Shown here piece after piece: positions 42,857 through 51,626 of a stretch of DNA of 64,000 nt. The position numbers were made by a program, and so were the translations under genes. Positions within the stretch are counted from its first letter, which is position 1. Each line of letters opens with the position of its first letter. Under the pieces are notes generated by a model, which was not told the DNA's origin, ran no database searches, and saw only the letters and a list, made by a program, of their open reading frames with translations. The stretch is from Bog-756 sp963699055 (lineage in GTDB: Bacteria; Actinomycetota; Acidimicrobiia; Acidimicrobiales; RAAP-2), in the NCBI GenBank assembly GCA_963699055.1, contig CAVOTA010000002.1:372001-436000 (forward strand), in the 5' to 3' direction.

Positions 42857-43639
42857 TCAGGCCCGGTCGGTCACCAGCGCCGAGCGGAGCAGCTCCAGGA
42901 TCTCGTTGCGCCGGCGCACCAGCGATCGGGCCGTCGGCTCCTCGCCGAAGGCGCGCAGCACCTCGACCTCGGTCAGCATCCCGATGACCGTGGAGTAGAT
43001 GGCGAGCAGCAGCAGCCGCGGATCGTGGCGGCGCATGTGGCCGGCATCCATCTCGGCCTCGAGGAACTCGGTCGCCCGCTGCACCAGGGGCTCCACCGCC
43101 GTCACGAACCGGGTGGCCGCCGGTGTGCCCAGCCGGCCCATCTCGCGCACCAGGCCCAGGAGCTCGGGGCGGCGGGCGGCCAGGCGGAACACCGACCGCA
43201 CCACGGCCTCGACGCGGGCCCACCCGCTGCCGGCGGTGGTCAACGACGCCTCGAGGGCGGCCGACAGCTCCACCGCGCTGCGGTCGATGACGGCCTCGAG
43301 CAGCACCTCCTTGCTCGGGAACCAGTACAGGATGGTCTGCTTGCGGATGTCGAGCCCCACCGCCAGCGCGTCGAGCGACGACGCCTCGTACCCCCGGGTG
43401 GCGAACGACACCAGGGCGGCGTCGAGGATCCGCTCCGACGTGGTGGCACCCTCGGCGTCGGTCCTCCCGCCCGCGGGCACCGGGCGTGGGCGGCTCCTGT
43501 CCCTCGCCGGCGTCCTGGCGGCACGCGGCGCGCCCGGTCCACCCGGCCCGGTACCCGCGCCCGCGTTCCCCGAGGCGCCCGGCCCTCCGGCCGTCCGGCG
43601 TCCCGTCGGCTCCCCCGCTGGCATGGTCGACCCGGTCAC
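42857..43639 (-). CDS. TetR-family transcriptional regulator
   Basis: 260 residues from GTG 43639, or 255 from ATG 43624. Residues 1-62 are Gly/Pro/Arg-rich and disordered. The helix-turn-helix (about 68-112) reads TSERILDAALVSFATRGYEA ... GLDIRKQTILYWFPSKEVLLEAV. The rest is an all-helical ligand domain with REMGRLGTPAATRFVTAV. It is divergent from the acyl-CoA reductase operon with only 23 bp between starts, and a perfect 12-bp palindrome in the gap. It likely represses both and responds to an acyl-CoA or lipid-like ligand. Confidence 0.92.
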   Translation of the reverse strand: MTGSTMPAGEPTGRRTAGGPGASGNAGAGTGPGGPGAPRAARTPARDRSRPRPVPAGGRTDAEGATTSERILDAALVSFATRGYEASSLDALAVGLDIRKQTILYWFPSKEVLLEAVIDRSAVELSAALEASLTTAGSGWARVEAVVRSVFRLAARRPELLGLVREMGRLGTPAATRFVTAVEPLVQRATEFLEAEMDAGHMRRHDPRLLLLAIYSTVIGMLTEVEVLRAFGEEPTARSLVRRRNEILELLRSALVTDRA

Positions 43640-43640
43640 T

Positions 43641-43652
43641 TACCATATGGTA
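43641..43652. promoter_or_regulatory. 12-bp perfect palindrome between divergent starts
   Basis: TACCATATGGTA, in the 23-bp gap between the TetR start (43639) and the acyl-CoA reductase start (43663). Both genes begin GTGACC, and a second pair of arms GGTCAC/GTGACC (43634-43639, 43663-43668) is made by the two start codons. With so little space the transcripts must be almost leaderless and the site must overlap both promoters. Confidence 0.65.
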
Positions 43653-43662
43653 GACAGATCGG

Positions 43663-46119
43663 GTGACCCGCGTCCGTGACGCCCTCGCCGGTAGGCGCTT
43701 CTTCATCACCGGCGCCACCGGGTTCCTCGGGACCGCACTGGTCGAACGCATCCTGCGCAGCGTCCCCGACAGCCAGGTGGTGCTCCTCATCCGTCCGGGC
43801 CGCCGGGCGTCGCCGATGCAGCGGGCGGCCAAGGAGATCCTCAAGAACGACTGCTTCGACCGGCTGCGCGACGAGCTCGGCGACCGGTTCGACGACGAGA
43901 TGGCGTCACGGGTCGCCGCCGTGGCCGGCGACGTCGCCACCGACGGCCTGGGTCTGGACGAGGCGGGACTGGAGGCCCTGTCGCACTGCGACGTCGTCGT
44001 GCACTCGGCCGCCTCGGTCAGCTTCGACTCCCCGCTCGACGCCGCCGTCGAGGTGAACCTGCTCGGCCCGTCCCGGGTGGCCGCCGCCTTCGTGGCCGCC
44101 CGCACCCTGGCCGAGGCGGACGGACGCCGGGGTCCCGTCCACTTCATCCCCGTGTCGACGGCGTACGTCGCCAGCACCCACCAGGGCGAGGCCAGGGAGG
44201 AGCTGCTCGACGCCAACCCGTTCACCGTCGAGGTCGACTGGCGCCACGAGGTCGACGCCGCCCGCCGCCAGCGCGGCGACTCCGAGGCGGAGTCCCGGCG
44301 CCCCGACCGGCTGGCCCAGTTCCACAAGGCCGCCCGCGAGGAGCTGGGCGGTGCCGGCCTCCACCTGCTGGCCGAGCGGGCCGAGCGGCTCCGCGAGGAC
44401 TGGGTCAAGAAGCAGATGGTCTCGATCGGCCAGGCCCGGGCCCAGTCGCTCGGGTGGCCCGACGCCTACCCGTACACCAAGGCGCTGGGCGAGCGGGCGC
44501 TGGTGGCCCAGTTCGGCGACACGGTGCCGATCACCATCATCCGGCCGTCCATCATCGAGTCGGCCCTGGCCGAGCCCCGGCCCGGATGGATCCGCGGGTT
44601 CCGCATGGCCGAGCCGATCATCATCTCGTACGCCCGCGGGCTGCTGCGCGAGTTCCCGGGCGTGCCCGAGGGCGTGACCGACGTGATCCCGGTGGACCTG
44701 GTGGTGGCCGCCATCGTGGCCGTGGCCGGCGAGGCCCTGCTGCTCGACGGCTCCGACGACCCGGCCGACGCCTACGCCGGTCCCTCCGTCTACCAGGTCG
44801 CCTCGGGCGTCCGGAACCCGTTCCGCTACGGCCGCCTCGTCGAACTGGTGACCGCGTGGTTCCAGGAGCACCCGCTCTACGACCAGGACGGCCAGCCCAT
44901 CGTCGTCCCCGAATGGTCGTTCCCCGGTCGCGGCCGGGTCCAGCGCCAGCTCACCCGGGCGTCGAAGGCCATGTCGCTGGCCGAGCGCGTGGTCGGGTCG
45001 CTCCCCATCCGGGGCAAGCAGGCCGAGTGGATGGCCGCCCTCGAGGAGCAGCACCTCCTGGCCGACCGGGCCCTCGGTTACGTCGAGCTCTACGGCGCCT
45101 ACACCGAGACCGACGCCCTGTACCGGGTGGACCGGCTGCTCGCGCTGTGGGACCGGATGGACGACGACGACCGGGCGACGTTCTGCATCGACCCGGCGGC
45201 CATCGACTGGGCCACCTACGTCAACGAGATCCACCTGCCGTCCATCATCGAGCACGCCCGGGTCCGGACGTCGCCGGGCAAGTCGGTCACGACCAACCGC
45301 GCCGACCGGGCCCGGAAGAACATCCTCTCCCCCGACCGGCACCTGGCCGCCTTCGACCTGGAGAACACCTTGATCGCCTCCAACGTCGTCGACTCGTACG
45401 CGTGGCTGGCCTCGAGACACCTGCCCGCCGGGGAACGGGCCGCCTTCGTGGCCGACCTGCTGGCCGAGGCCCCCTCCCTCCTGGCCCTGGACCGCCGGGA
45501 CCGCGGTGACTTCCTCCGCTCCTTCTACCGTCGCTACGACGGGGCGCCGGTGGCCCGCCTGCGGGACGACGGCTGGGACCTCTTCCACCACCTCCTGCTG
45601 GCCAAGTCGTTCCCGGCGGGCATCGCCCGGGTCCGGGCCCACCAGGCGCTCGGACACCGGACCATCCTGATCACCGGTGCCCTGGACTTCGTGGTCGAGC
45701 CCTTCCGGCCCCTGTTCGACGAGATCGTCTGCGCCCGCCTGGGCGAGGAGGACGGGACGTTCACCGGCCGACTCGAGCTGCTGCCGCCCATCGGCGAGGC
45801 CCGGGCGCTGGTGCTCGCCGACTACGCCGAGGCCGAGGGCCTCCGGCTCGAGGAGTCCATGGCCTACGCCGACTCGGCCAGCGACCTGCCCATGCTGGAA
45901 GCGGTCGGCTTCCCCGTCGCCGTGAACCCCGAGGCCAAGCTGGCCGCCATCGCCCGCCGGCGCGGGTGGCACGTCGAGACCTGGCACAAGGCGGACGGCG
46001 GTGCCCGTCCGCTGCTGCCCCTCGGACCGCTCGACCGGCCCGGCGCGGCCGCCCGGGGGCGCACGAGTCCGGCCGCCCTGGCCGGTCAGGCCCGGCGGCT
46101 CGTCGGAGGACCGGCGTGA
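43663..46119 (+). CDS. Fatty acyl-CoA reductase fused to HAD-IB phosphatase-like domain
   Basis: 818 residues. N-terminal reductase: Rossmann motif TGATGFLG (16-23), Ser in PVSTAYV, Tyr/Lys in YPYTKALGE (Y-x-x-x-K), then the FAR_C helical domain (MSLAERVVGSLPIRGKQ...YGAYTETDALYRVDRL). This type reduces fatty acyl-CoA to aldehyde or alcohol with NADPH. From about residue 560 a HAD-IB domain follows with motif I DLENTLIAS (near 564; D-L-E-N-T instead of D-x-D-x-T), ITGALDFVVEP (motif II) and YADSASDLPMLEAVG (motif IV). The Glu replacing the second Asp questions phosphatase activity. GTG start; its stop overlaps the dehydrogenase start. Confidence 0.9.
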   Translation: MTRVRDALAGRRFFITGATGFLGTALVERILRSVPDSQVVLLIRPGRRASPMQRAAKEILKNDCFDRLRDELGDRFDDEMASRVAAVAGDVATDGLGLDEAGLEALSHCDVVVHSAASVSFDSPLDAAVEVNLLGPSRVAAAFVAARTLAEADGRRGPVHFIPVSTAYVASTHQGEAREELLDANPFTVEVDWRHEVDAARRQRGDSEAESRRPDRLAQFHKAAREELGGAGLHLLAERAERLREDWVKKQMVSIGQARAQSLGWPDAYPYTKALGERALVAQFGDTVPITIIRPSIIESALAEPRPGWIRGFRMAEPIIISYARGLLREFPGVPEGVTDVIPVDLVVAAIVAVAGEALLLDGSDDPADAYAGPSVYQVASGVRNPFRYGRLVELVTAWFQEHPLYDQDGQPIVVPEWSFPGRGRVQRQLTRASKAMSLAERVVGSLPIRGKQAEWMAALEEQHLLADRALGYVELYGAYTETDALYRVDRLLALWDRMDDDDRATFCIDPAAIDWATYVNEIHLPSIIEHARVRTSPGKSVTTNRADRARKNILSPDRHLAAFDLENTLIASNVVDSYAWLASRHLPAGERAAFVADLLAEAPSLLALDRRDRGDFLRSFYRRYDGAPVARLRDDGWDLFHHLLLAKSFPAGIARVRAHQALGHRTILITGALDFVVEPFRPLFDEIVCARLGEEDGTFTGRLELLPPIGEARALVLADYAEAEGLRLEESMAYADSASDLPMLEAVGFPVAVNPEAKLAAIARRRGWHVETWHKADGGARPLLPLGPLDRPGAAARGRTSPAALAGQARRLVGGPA

Positions 46120-47354
46120 AGGCCCTGGTCGTCGAACGCAACCTGCCGCGGTTCGCCGCCGCCCGGGTGGCCTCGGTCCTCGGCTCGGGCCGGGGCGCGG
46201 GCATCGGGCCGCTCCAGCTGCTCGACGCCGAGGCGCCGGACCGACCCGGACCCGACTGGTTCCCGCTGCGCCCGCTGCTGTCGGGCATCTGCGGTTCGGA
46301 CCTGGCCACACTCGACGGCCGCACGTCGCGCTACTTCGAGGACATGGTGTCGTTCCCGTTCGTTCCCGGCCACGAGGTGGTCGGCGTCCTCGACGAGGGT
46401 GGGACCGACCACGCCGGCCGGACCCTCGCCCCCGGCACCCGTGCCGTGATCGAGCCGGTGCTCGGGTGCGGGCCGCGCCACGTCCAGCCGCCGTGCACCC
46501 GCTGCGGGTCGGGCCACACCGGCCTGTGCGGCAACCTCGCCTCGGGCGTGCTGGCCGCCGGCCTCCAGACCGGGTTCTGCACCGACACCGGCGGCGGCTG
46601 GTCCACCGCACCCCTCATGGCCCACGCCAGCCAGCTGCACGCCGTGCCCGACGGGCTGACCGACCAGGACGCCGTGCTCATCGAGCCCACCGCCTGCGCC
46701 GTCCACGCCGCCCTGTCCGCCCACGTCACCGAGGGCGACCTGGTGGCCGTGGTGGGGGCGGGGACGCTGGGGCTGACCACCGTGGCCGCCGTGGCCGGGC
46801 TGGTCCGGCCGGCTGCGCCGTGCACGATCGTGGTCGGGGCCAAGCACCCCCGCCAACGGGATCTGGCCGCCTCGCTCGGCGCCGACCAGGTCGTCCCGCC
46901 CGACCAGCTCGCCCGCGCCGTGCGCCGGGCCTCGGGCTCCCTCGTGCTCGGGGGGCGCCTGACCGAGGGCGCCGACGTCGTGTTCGACTGCGTGGGCAGT
47001 GCCTCCTCGATCACCGAGGCCCTGTCGCTGGTGCGGGCCCGGGGCCGGGTGGTGCTGGTGGGCATGCCCGGCAGGGTCACGGTCGACCTGGCCCCGCTGT
47101 GGCACCGCGAGCTCACCCTGGTGGGCGCCTACGCCTACGGCAACGAGACCTCCCCCGAGCCGGGGGCACCCGACCGTCGCAGCTTCGAACTGGCCACGGA
47201 CCTGGTGGGTACGGCCGGACTCGGCCGCCTGGTCTCGGCCCTCTACCCCCTCGAGCGCTTCGAGGAGGCCCTGGCCCACGCCGGTGCCGCCGGCCGCCGG
47301 GGTGCGGTCAAGGTGGCCTTCGACCTCCGCAACCCGAAAGGACGCACCCGATGA
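46116..47354 (+). CDS. Zinc-dependent alcohol dehydrogenase (MDR family)
   Basis: 412 residues. GroES-like N-terminal domain with the catalytic-zinc motif SGICGSDLATLDG and GHEVVGVLDEGG. Structural-zinc-like cysteines lie in CTRCGSGHTGLCG. The nucleotide domain begins VVGAGTLGLTT (about 210), with NAD(P) binding. It may oxidise or reduce a long-chain alcohol/aldehyde or a polyol made with the preceding reductase. The GTG start overlaps the preceding TGA (GTGA) and its stop overlaps the LarA-like ATG (ATGA), so the three are translated as one unit. Confidence 0.9.
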   Translation: MKALVVERNLPRFAAARVASVLGSGRGAGIGPLQLLDAEAPDRPGPDWFPLRPLLSGICGSDLATLDGRTSRYFEDMVSFPFVPGHEVVGVLDEGGTDHAGRTLAPGTRAVIEPVLGCGPRHVQPPCTRCGSGHTGLCGNLASGVLAAGLQTGFCTDTGGGWSTAPLMAHASQLHAVPDGLTDQDAVLIEPTACAVHAALSAHVTEGDLVAVVGAGTLGLTTVAAVAGLVRPAAPCTIVVGAKHPRQRDLAASLGADQVVPPDQLARAVRRASGSLVLGGRLTEGADVVFDCVGSASSITEALSLVRARGRVVLVGMPGRVTVDLAPLWHRELTLVGAYAYGNETSPEPGAPDRRSFELATDLVGTAGLGRLVSALYPLERFEEALAHAGAAGRRGAVKVAFDLRNPKGRTR

Positions 47355-48940
47355 GCCCCAGGCCCGGATTCGTGCTCGACGTCGACAGCTCGACACCGCC
47401 CACACTGTTCTGGCACGGCGAGCGCTTCTCGCTCGAGAAGCTGCCCGAGGGGAGCCGGGTGATCTACGCCCCCGAGCCCATCGAGCCGCTGTCGGACCCA
47501 CAGGCCGCCATCCGCCACGCCCTGACCCACCCCGAGGGCGACCAGGAGCCGCTGCCCACCCTCCTCTTCCCGGGGATGCGGCTCACCATCGCCTTCGACG
47601 ACATCTCGCTCCCGCTGCCGCCCATGGAACGCCCGGACATCCGCCAGCTGGTGATCGAGCAGGTCCTCGACCTCGCCGCCGACGCCGGCGTGGACGACGT
47701 CGAGCTGATCGTGGCGCTCGCCCTCCACCGGCGCATGACCGAACCGGAGCTGCGCCACGCCGTGGGCGACCGCGTCTACGACGCCTTCGCCCCGAACGGC
47801 CTGCTCACCCAGCACGACGCCGAGGACCCGGACAACCTCCTCCACCTGGGCACCACCGACCACGGCGAGGACGTGGAGATCAACCGCCGGGCCGCCGAGT
47901 CGGACCTGCTGGTGTACGTGAACATCAACCTGGTGGCCATGGACGGCGGCCACAAGAGCGTGGCCACGGGGCTGGCCAGCTACACGAGCCTCCGCCACCA
48001 CCACAACCCGGCCACCATGCGGAAGTCGAAGTCGTTCATGGACCAGCACCACTCGGAGCTGCACACCGCCAACTGGCGGATGGGTCGCCTCATCCGCGAC
48101 GCGGGGGTCAAGGTCTTCCAGATCGAGACGAACCTCAACACCGACACGTTCCCGGACGCCTTCAAGTTCCTGCAGAAGCGCGAGTGGGAGTGGAAGGCGA
48201 AGGACCGGCTCGCCTTCCTCGGCGCGTCCAAGGTGCTCGACCGGGTGCCGGCCCGCTATGCCCGCCAGATCTTCCACTCGGTCCGGGCGCCGCACCGGAT
48301 GACCTCGGTGCAGGCCGGTGAGGTGGAGGCCGTCCACGCCGTCACCACGGCCAACGTGTGGGAGCAGCAGGGGGTGGTCGTCGAGGGGCAGACCGACGTC
48401 CTGACCATGGGCCTGCCCTACATCAGTCCGTACAACGTGAACTCGATCCTCAACCCGATCCTGGTGGCCTGCCTCGGCCTCGGGTACTTCTTCAACCTCT
48501 ACCGGGGACGACCCCTGGTGCGCGAGGGCGGTGTGCTGATCATGACCCACCCCACCCCGTGGGAGTTCAACCCCGTCCACCACCCGAGCTACATCGACTT
48601 CTTCGAGCAGGTCCTGTCCGAGACCACCGATCCCAACGTCATGTCGGAGCAGTTCGAGCACGGTTTCGCCACCGACCCGTGGTACATCCACCTCTACCGC
48701 ACGGGTCACGCCTACCACGGGGTCCACCCCTTCTACATGTGGTACTGGTGCGCCCACGCCCTGGAGCACCTCGGCGCGGTGATCATCGTCGGTGGCGACG
48801 CCAAGGCCGTGCACCGGCTGGGGTTCCGCTCGGCGTCGACCCTGGCCGACGCCCTGGAGATGGCCCGCGACGTGGTCGGGCCCTCCCCCACGCTCACCCA
48901 CCTCCACGCCCCGCCGATCCTCATGGCCGACGTCCAGTGA
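47351..48940 (+). CDS. LarA-like protein (nickel-pincer nucleotide enzyme family, DUF2088)
   Basis: 529 residues, longer than LarA (about 425). The LarA domain occupies about residues 75-330. By eye against Lactiplantibacillus LarA, H126 (ALALHRR) corresponds to H108, K202 (MDGGHK) to the pincer-lysine K184 and H218 (of a HHH run) to the nickel ligand H200, at the same spacings (76 and 16). The second catalytic His174 falls on Ile192 and Arg75 (substrate carboxylate) on Leu87. So cofactor residues are kept but lactate-racemase residues are not. No larB/C/E is in the window. It lies inside the acyl-CoA reductase operon, both ends overlapping neighbours by 4 nt. Function is inferred only as a pincer-dependent enzyme. 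Confidence 0.78.
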   Translation: MSPRPGFVLDVDSSTPPTLFWHGERFSLEKLPEGSRVIYAPEPIEPLSDPQAAIRHALTHPEGDQEPLPTLLFPGMRLTIAFDDISLPLPPMERPDIRQLVIEQVLDLAADAGVDDVELIVALALHRRMTEPELRHAVGDRVYDAFAPNGLLTQHDAEDPDNLLHLGTTDHGEDVEINRRAAESDLLVYVNINLVAMDGGHKSVATGLASYTSLRHHHNPATMRKSKSFMDQHHSELHTANWRMGRLIRDAGVKVFQIETNLNTDTFPDAFKFLQKREWEWKAKDRLAFLGASKVLDRVPARYARQIFHSVRAPHRMTSVQAGEVEAVHAVTTANVWEQQGVVVEGQTDVLTMGLPYISPYNVNSILNPILVACLGLGYFFNLYRGRPLVREGGVLIMTHPTPWEFNPVHHPSYIDFFEQVLSETTDPNVMSEQFEHGFATDPWYIHLYRTGHAYHGVHPFYMWYWCAHALEHLGAVIIVGGDAKAVHRLGFRSASTLADALEMARDVVGPSPTLTHLHAPPILMADVQ

Positions 48941-49962
48941 GCAGTGCACGGGACTCCGCCGCGACGCTGCGGTCCCGTCGGGCCGTCCGCACCGACGCCG
49001 CGCTGGGCGACGACGCCGCCGCCCCCCGACGTCTGCGACCGTCCGCGCTGCTCGCACGCGCCGGCCGTTCGTCGTTCCCGCTGGCCGCGCCGACCTGGCC
49101 CGGTTCGGTTCCCCGTCCGGCCCCCGAGTCCGAGCTCGGCGTCCACTACGACACGGCGTGGTCGAGGAAGTACCCGGTGCGCCTGGCCCGGGCGATGGTG
49201 CTCGACAACATCACCCGGCCGCTCGCCCGGGCCGTCGCCCAGCCCCAGCTGCGGGGTGACGAGTACCTGGCCGACCTCGAGGCGCCGGTCATCTTCGCCG
49301 CCAACCACGCCAGCCACGTCGACACCCCGCTCCTCCTGGCGTGCCTGCCCCTGCGGTTCCGCCACCGGACGGTGGTGGCGGCGGCCGCCGACTACTTCTT
49401 CGACCGGCGGTGGAAGGCGGACGCGTTCTCGTTCCTCCTCGGCGCCATCCCCATCGAGCGGACCAAGGTCAACCGGCGCTCCGCCGAGCTGGCCGCCGAG
49501 CTGCTGGGCGACGACTGGAACCTGGTCATCTTCCCCGAGGGGGGCCGCTCCCCCGACGGGTGGGCCCAGCAGTTCCGGGGCGGTGCCGCCTACCTGGCCT
49601 CCCGCACGGGCCGGCCGGTGGTCCCGGTCCACCTCGACGGCACCCGCCACATCCTGCCCAAGGGCGGGGGCATGGTGAAGCGCACCCGCACCACGGTCAC
49701 GTTCGGGACCCCGCTGTGGCCCGCCGAGGGCGAGGACGCCCGCCGGTTCGCCGAGCGCATCGAGGCCGCCGTGGCCACGCTCGCCAACGAGTCCACCACC
49801 GACTGGTGGACGGCGCGCCGCCTGGCCGCCCGGGGCGAGACACCGTCGCTGCAGGGTCCTGACGTCGCCGCCTGGCGCCGGGCGTGGGCACTGGCGCCCG
49901 CCCCCGACCGTGCACCGGCCATGGATGCCGAAGGCAACGACTGGCCACGCACCCGCGCCTGA
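48937..49962 (+). CDS. PlsC-family acyltransferase (1-acylglycerol-3-phosphate acyltransferase type)
   Basis: 341 residues. A basic, disordered N-terminus (about 70 residues) is followed by the acyltransferase core with motif I NHASHVD (H124-x4-D129, catalytic His/Asp), the FFDRRW region, and motif III FPEGGRS (about 197). A C-terminal extension of about 90 residues lacks membrane helices. It transfers acyl chains from acyl-CoA/ACP to a glycerol-phosphate or similar acceptor. The GTG start overlaps the LarA-like TGA. Being last in the reductase/dehydrogenase/LarA-like operon, it probably acylates the product of those steps. Confidence 0.88.
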   Translation: MSSARDSAATLRSRRAVRTDAALGDDAAAPRRLRPSALLARAGRSSFPLAAPTWPGSVPRPAPESELGVHYDTAWSRKYPVRLARAMVLDNITRPLARAVAQPQLRGDEYLADLEAPVIFAANHASHVDTPLLLACLPLRFRHRTVVAAAADYFFDRRWKADAFSFLLGAIPIERTKVNRRSAELAAELLGDDWNLVIFPEGGRSPDGWAQQFRGGAAYLASRTGRPVVPVHLDGTRHILPKGGGMVKRTRTTVTFGTPLWPAEGEDARRFAERIEAAVATLANESTTDWWTARRLAARGETPSLQGPDVAAWRRAWALAPAPDRAPAMDAEGNDWPRTRA

Positions 49963-49972
49963 GCCCGGCGTC

Positions 49973-50851
49973 CTAGCGGTCGAGCTGGGCCACCCCGTCG
50001 GTGGCGATCCGCTCGAACACCACCGGGTCGACGTCGAACGGTGAGTCGGGGATCGGCCAGTGCACCACCAGCTCGGTGAATCCCAGCCGGCCGAACCGTC
50101 CGGCCACATCCACGAAGGCGTCGACCGACGCCAGGGGACGCTCCTCGGTGAAGCCGTCGAGGAACACCCGTTCCACCTCGGCGACGGCGCGCCCCCGCTG
50201 GTCCAGCGCCGCGTCGAGCAGGCGCATCTGGTCGGCGACGGCCACCTCGGTCCTGCCGGCGGACCCGGGGAGCCCGCCGATGGTCACCCAGCCCTGGCCG
50301 TGGTCGGCCGCCACCTGCATCGCCCGGGGCCCCATGGCCGACACGACGAAGGGCGGTCGGGGCCCGGCCAGCGGGGCCGGGTGGCGCACGACGGCGTGGG
50401 CTGGATAGTAGTGCCCGGACTCGGTCGTCTCGGGCCGGGTCAGCACCTGGTCGAGGCGCTCGACGAACTCGGCGAAGCGCGCCGAGCGCTCGGCGGCGCT
50501 CCACGGCGGGCCGCCCAGGGCCTCGGCGTCGAACCCGGTGCCGCCGGACCCGACACCCACCACCAGACGGCCGCCCGACAGGTCGTCCAGCCCGAGCAGC
50601 GCCCTGGCCAGCGGCACCGGGTGCCGGAAGTTGGGCGAGGTGACCATCGGGCCGAGCCGGATGGTCGAGGTCGCCGCGGCCGCCGCCGCCAGGGTGGTCA
50701 CGGCGTCGAACCACGGGCCGTCGCGGAACGACCGCCAGCTCAGGTGGTCGTAGGTGTAGGCGGCGTGGAAGCCCAGCTGCTCGGCGCGCTCCCAGGTCGA
50801 CCGGGCCCGTGCCCACCGTTCATGGGGCAGGATCACGGTGCTGACCTTCAT
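49973..50851 (-). CDS. Luciferase-like (F420-dependent-type) oxidoreductase
   Basis: 292 residues. TIM-barrel luciferase fold: WERAEQLGFHAAYTYDHLSW near the start, TSTIRLGPMVTSPNFRHP, and GGRLVVGVGSGGTGFDAEAL. The pattern is that of the F420-dependent LLM subgroup common in actinobacteria. Its stop is 11 nt from the acyltransferase stop, convergent. A GC-rich repeat lies upstream at 50931. The substrate is unknown. Confidence 0.88.
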   Translation of the reverse strand: MKVSTVILPHERWARARSTWERAEQLGFHAAYTYDHLSWRSFRDGPWFDAVTTLAAAAAATSTIRLGPMVTSPNFRHPVPLARALLGLDDLSGGRLVVGVGSGGTGFDAEALGGPPWSAAERSARFAEFVERLDQVLTRPETTESGHYYPAHAVVRHPAPLAGPRPPFVVSAMGPRAMQVAADHGQGWVTIGGLPGSAGRTEVAVADQMRLLDAALDQRGRAVAEVERVFLDGFTEERPLASVDAFVDVAGRFGRLGFTELVVHWPIPDSPFDVDPVVFERIATDGVAQLDR

Positions 50852-50930
50852 GGCGCCACCCTACCCACGGCCCGGGCGGGCGCCCGGCCCGTCACGCGAC
50901 CCGGCACGCGGCCCGGCACACGGCCGGTCG

Positions 50931-50962
50931 CCGGTCCGGGACCGGGTCCGGGACCGGGACCG
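50931..50962. repeat. GGGACCGG-type short tandem repeats
   Basis: Alternating CCGGGAC/CCGGGTC units between the divergent luciferase-like gene and the cupin gene. The preceding 40 bases also repeat CCCGGCACGCG. Simple low-complexity repeats; no gene or palindrome with a clear role. Confidence 0.8.
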
Positions 50963-51078
50963 GCACGGTGCCACGGGCGGGCGCCGGTGGGCGGCGGTAG
51001 CGTCGACGGCCGTGCCCGACACCACGACCGACACCACGACCGACCTGATGACCTCCGCCACGACGGGCGACCCCCGTC

Positions 51079-51591
51079 GTGGGTGACCCCGACTCCCCCC
51101 GGGTGCCCGGGCTCGAGCCGACCTTCCGCCACCTCGACGACCCGGACGTCCCGTGGCAGCAGGTCCGGGCCGTGCGTCTGGCGGACGGGACCGTGGCGTC
51201 GGTGTGGGAGAAGTGGCTGGCCTTCTCCCCGGACCCCGTCTACCTGTCGCTGTACGCCCGGTGGGACCCGGGCGTGGTCCAGCGCCGTCACGGGCACCTG
51301 AGTCCGCACGTGGTGATGGTCCTGGAGGGGGAGATCGTGTGCGGCGGCCGCCGGTGCCCGGCGGGAACCCACATCGAACTGCCCCGGGGCGCCGCCTTCG
51401 GTCCGTTCGAGGCCGGGCCCGAGGGGGCGGTGCTCTTCGAGGTCATGATGGGCGACCCGCGCGGCTGGGGGGACGACCCCGGGTCGTTCGAGCGGCTGCT
51501 GGCCGAGCGGGGCGCGGTGGCGCTGCCCGACCCCGAGATCGCCCTGCCGGAGTGGCTCGAGGACCTGCGGGGTCGCTGGGTCGCCGACTGA
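51079..51591 (+). CDS. Cupin-fold protein
   Basis: 170 residues from GTG 51079. A single cupin barrel: RRHGHLSPHVVMVLEGEI (first cupin motif G-x4-H-x-H pattern with metal-ligand His), CPAGTHIELPRGAAFGPFEA and a trailing LFEVMMGD strand. The C-terminus is a short acidic helix region. The metal ligands look partly kept (two His, one Glu), so it may bind iron or act as a regulator-type sensor. No adjacent operon. Confidence 0.8.
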   Translation: MGDPDSPRVPGLEPTFRHLDDPDVPWQQVRAVRLADGTVASVWEKWLAFSPDPVYLSLYARWDPGVVQRRHGHLSPHVVMVLEGEIVCGGRRCPAGTHIELPRGAAFGPFEAGPEGAVLFEVMMGDPRGWGDDPGSFERLLAERGAVALPDPEIALPEWLEDLRGRWVAD

Positions 51592-51626
51592 GCACGCGCC
51601 CGACGGGCCGACCCGGCGCCGACCAG

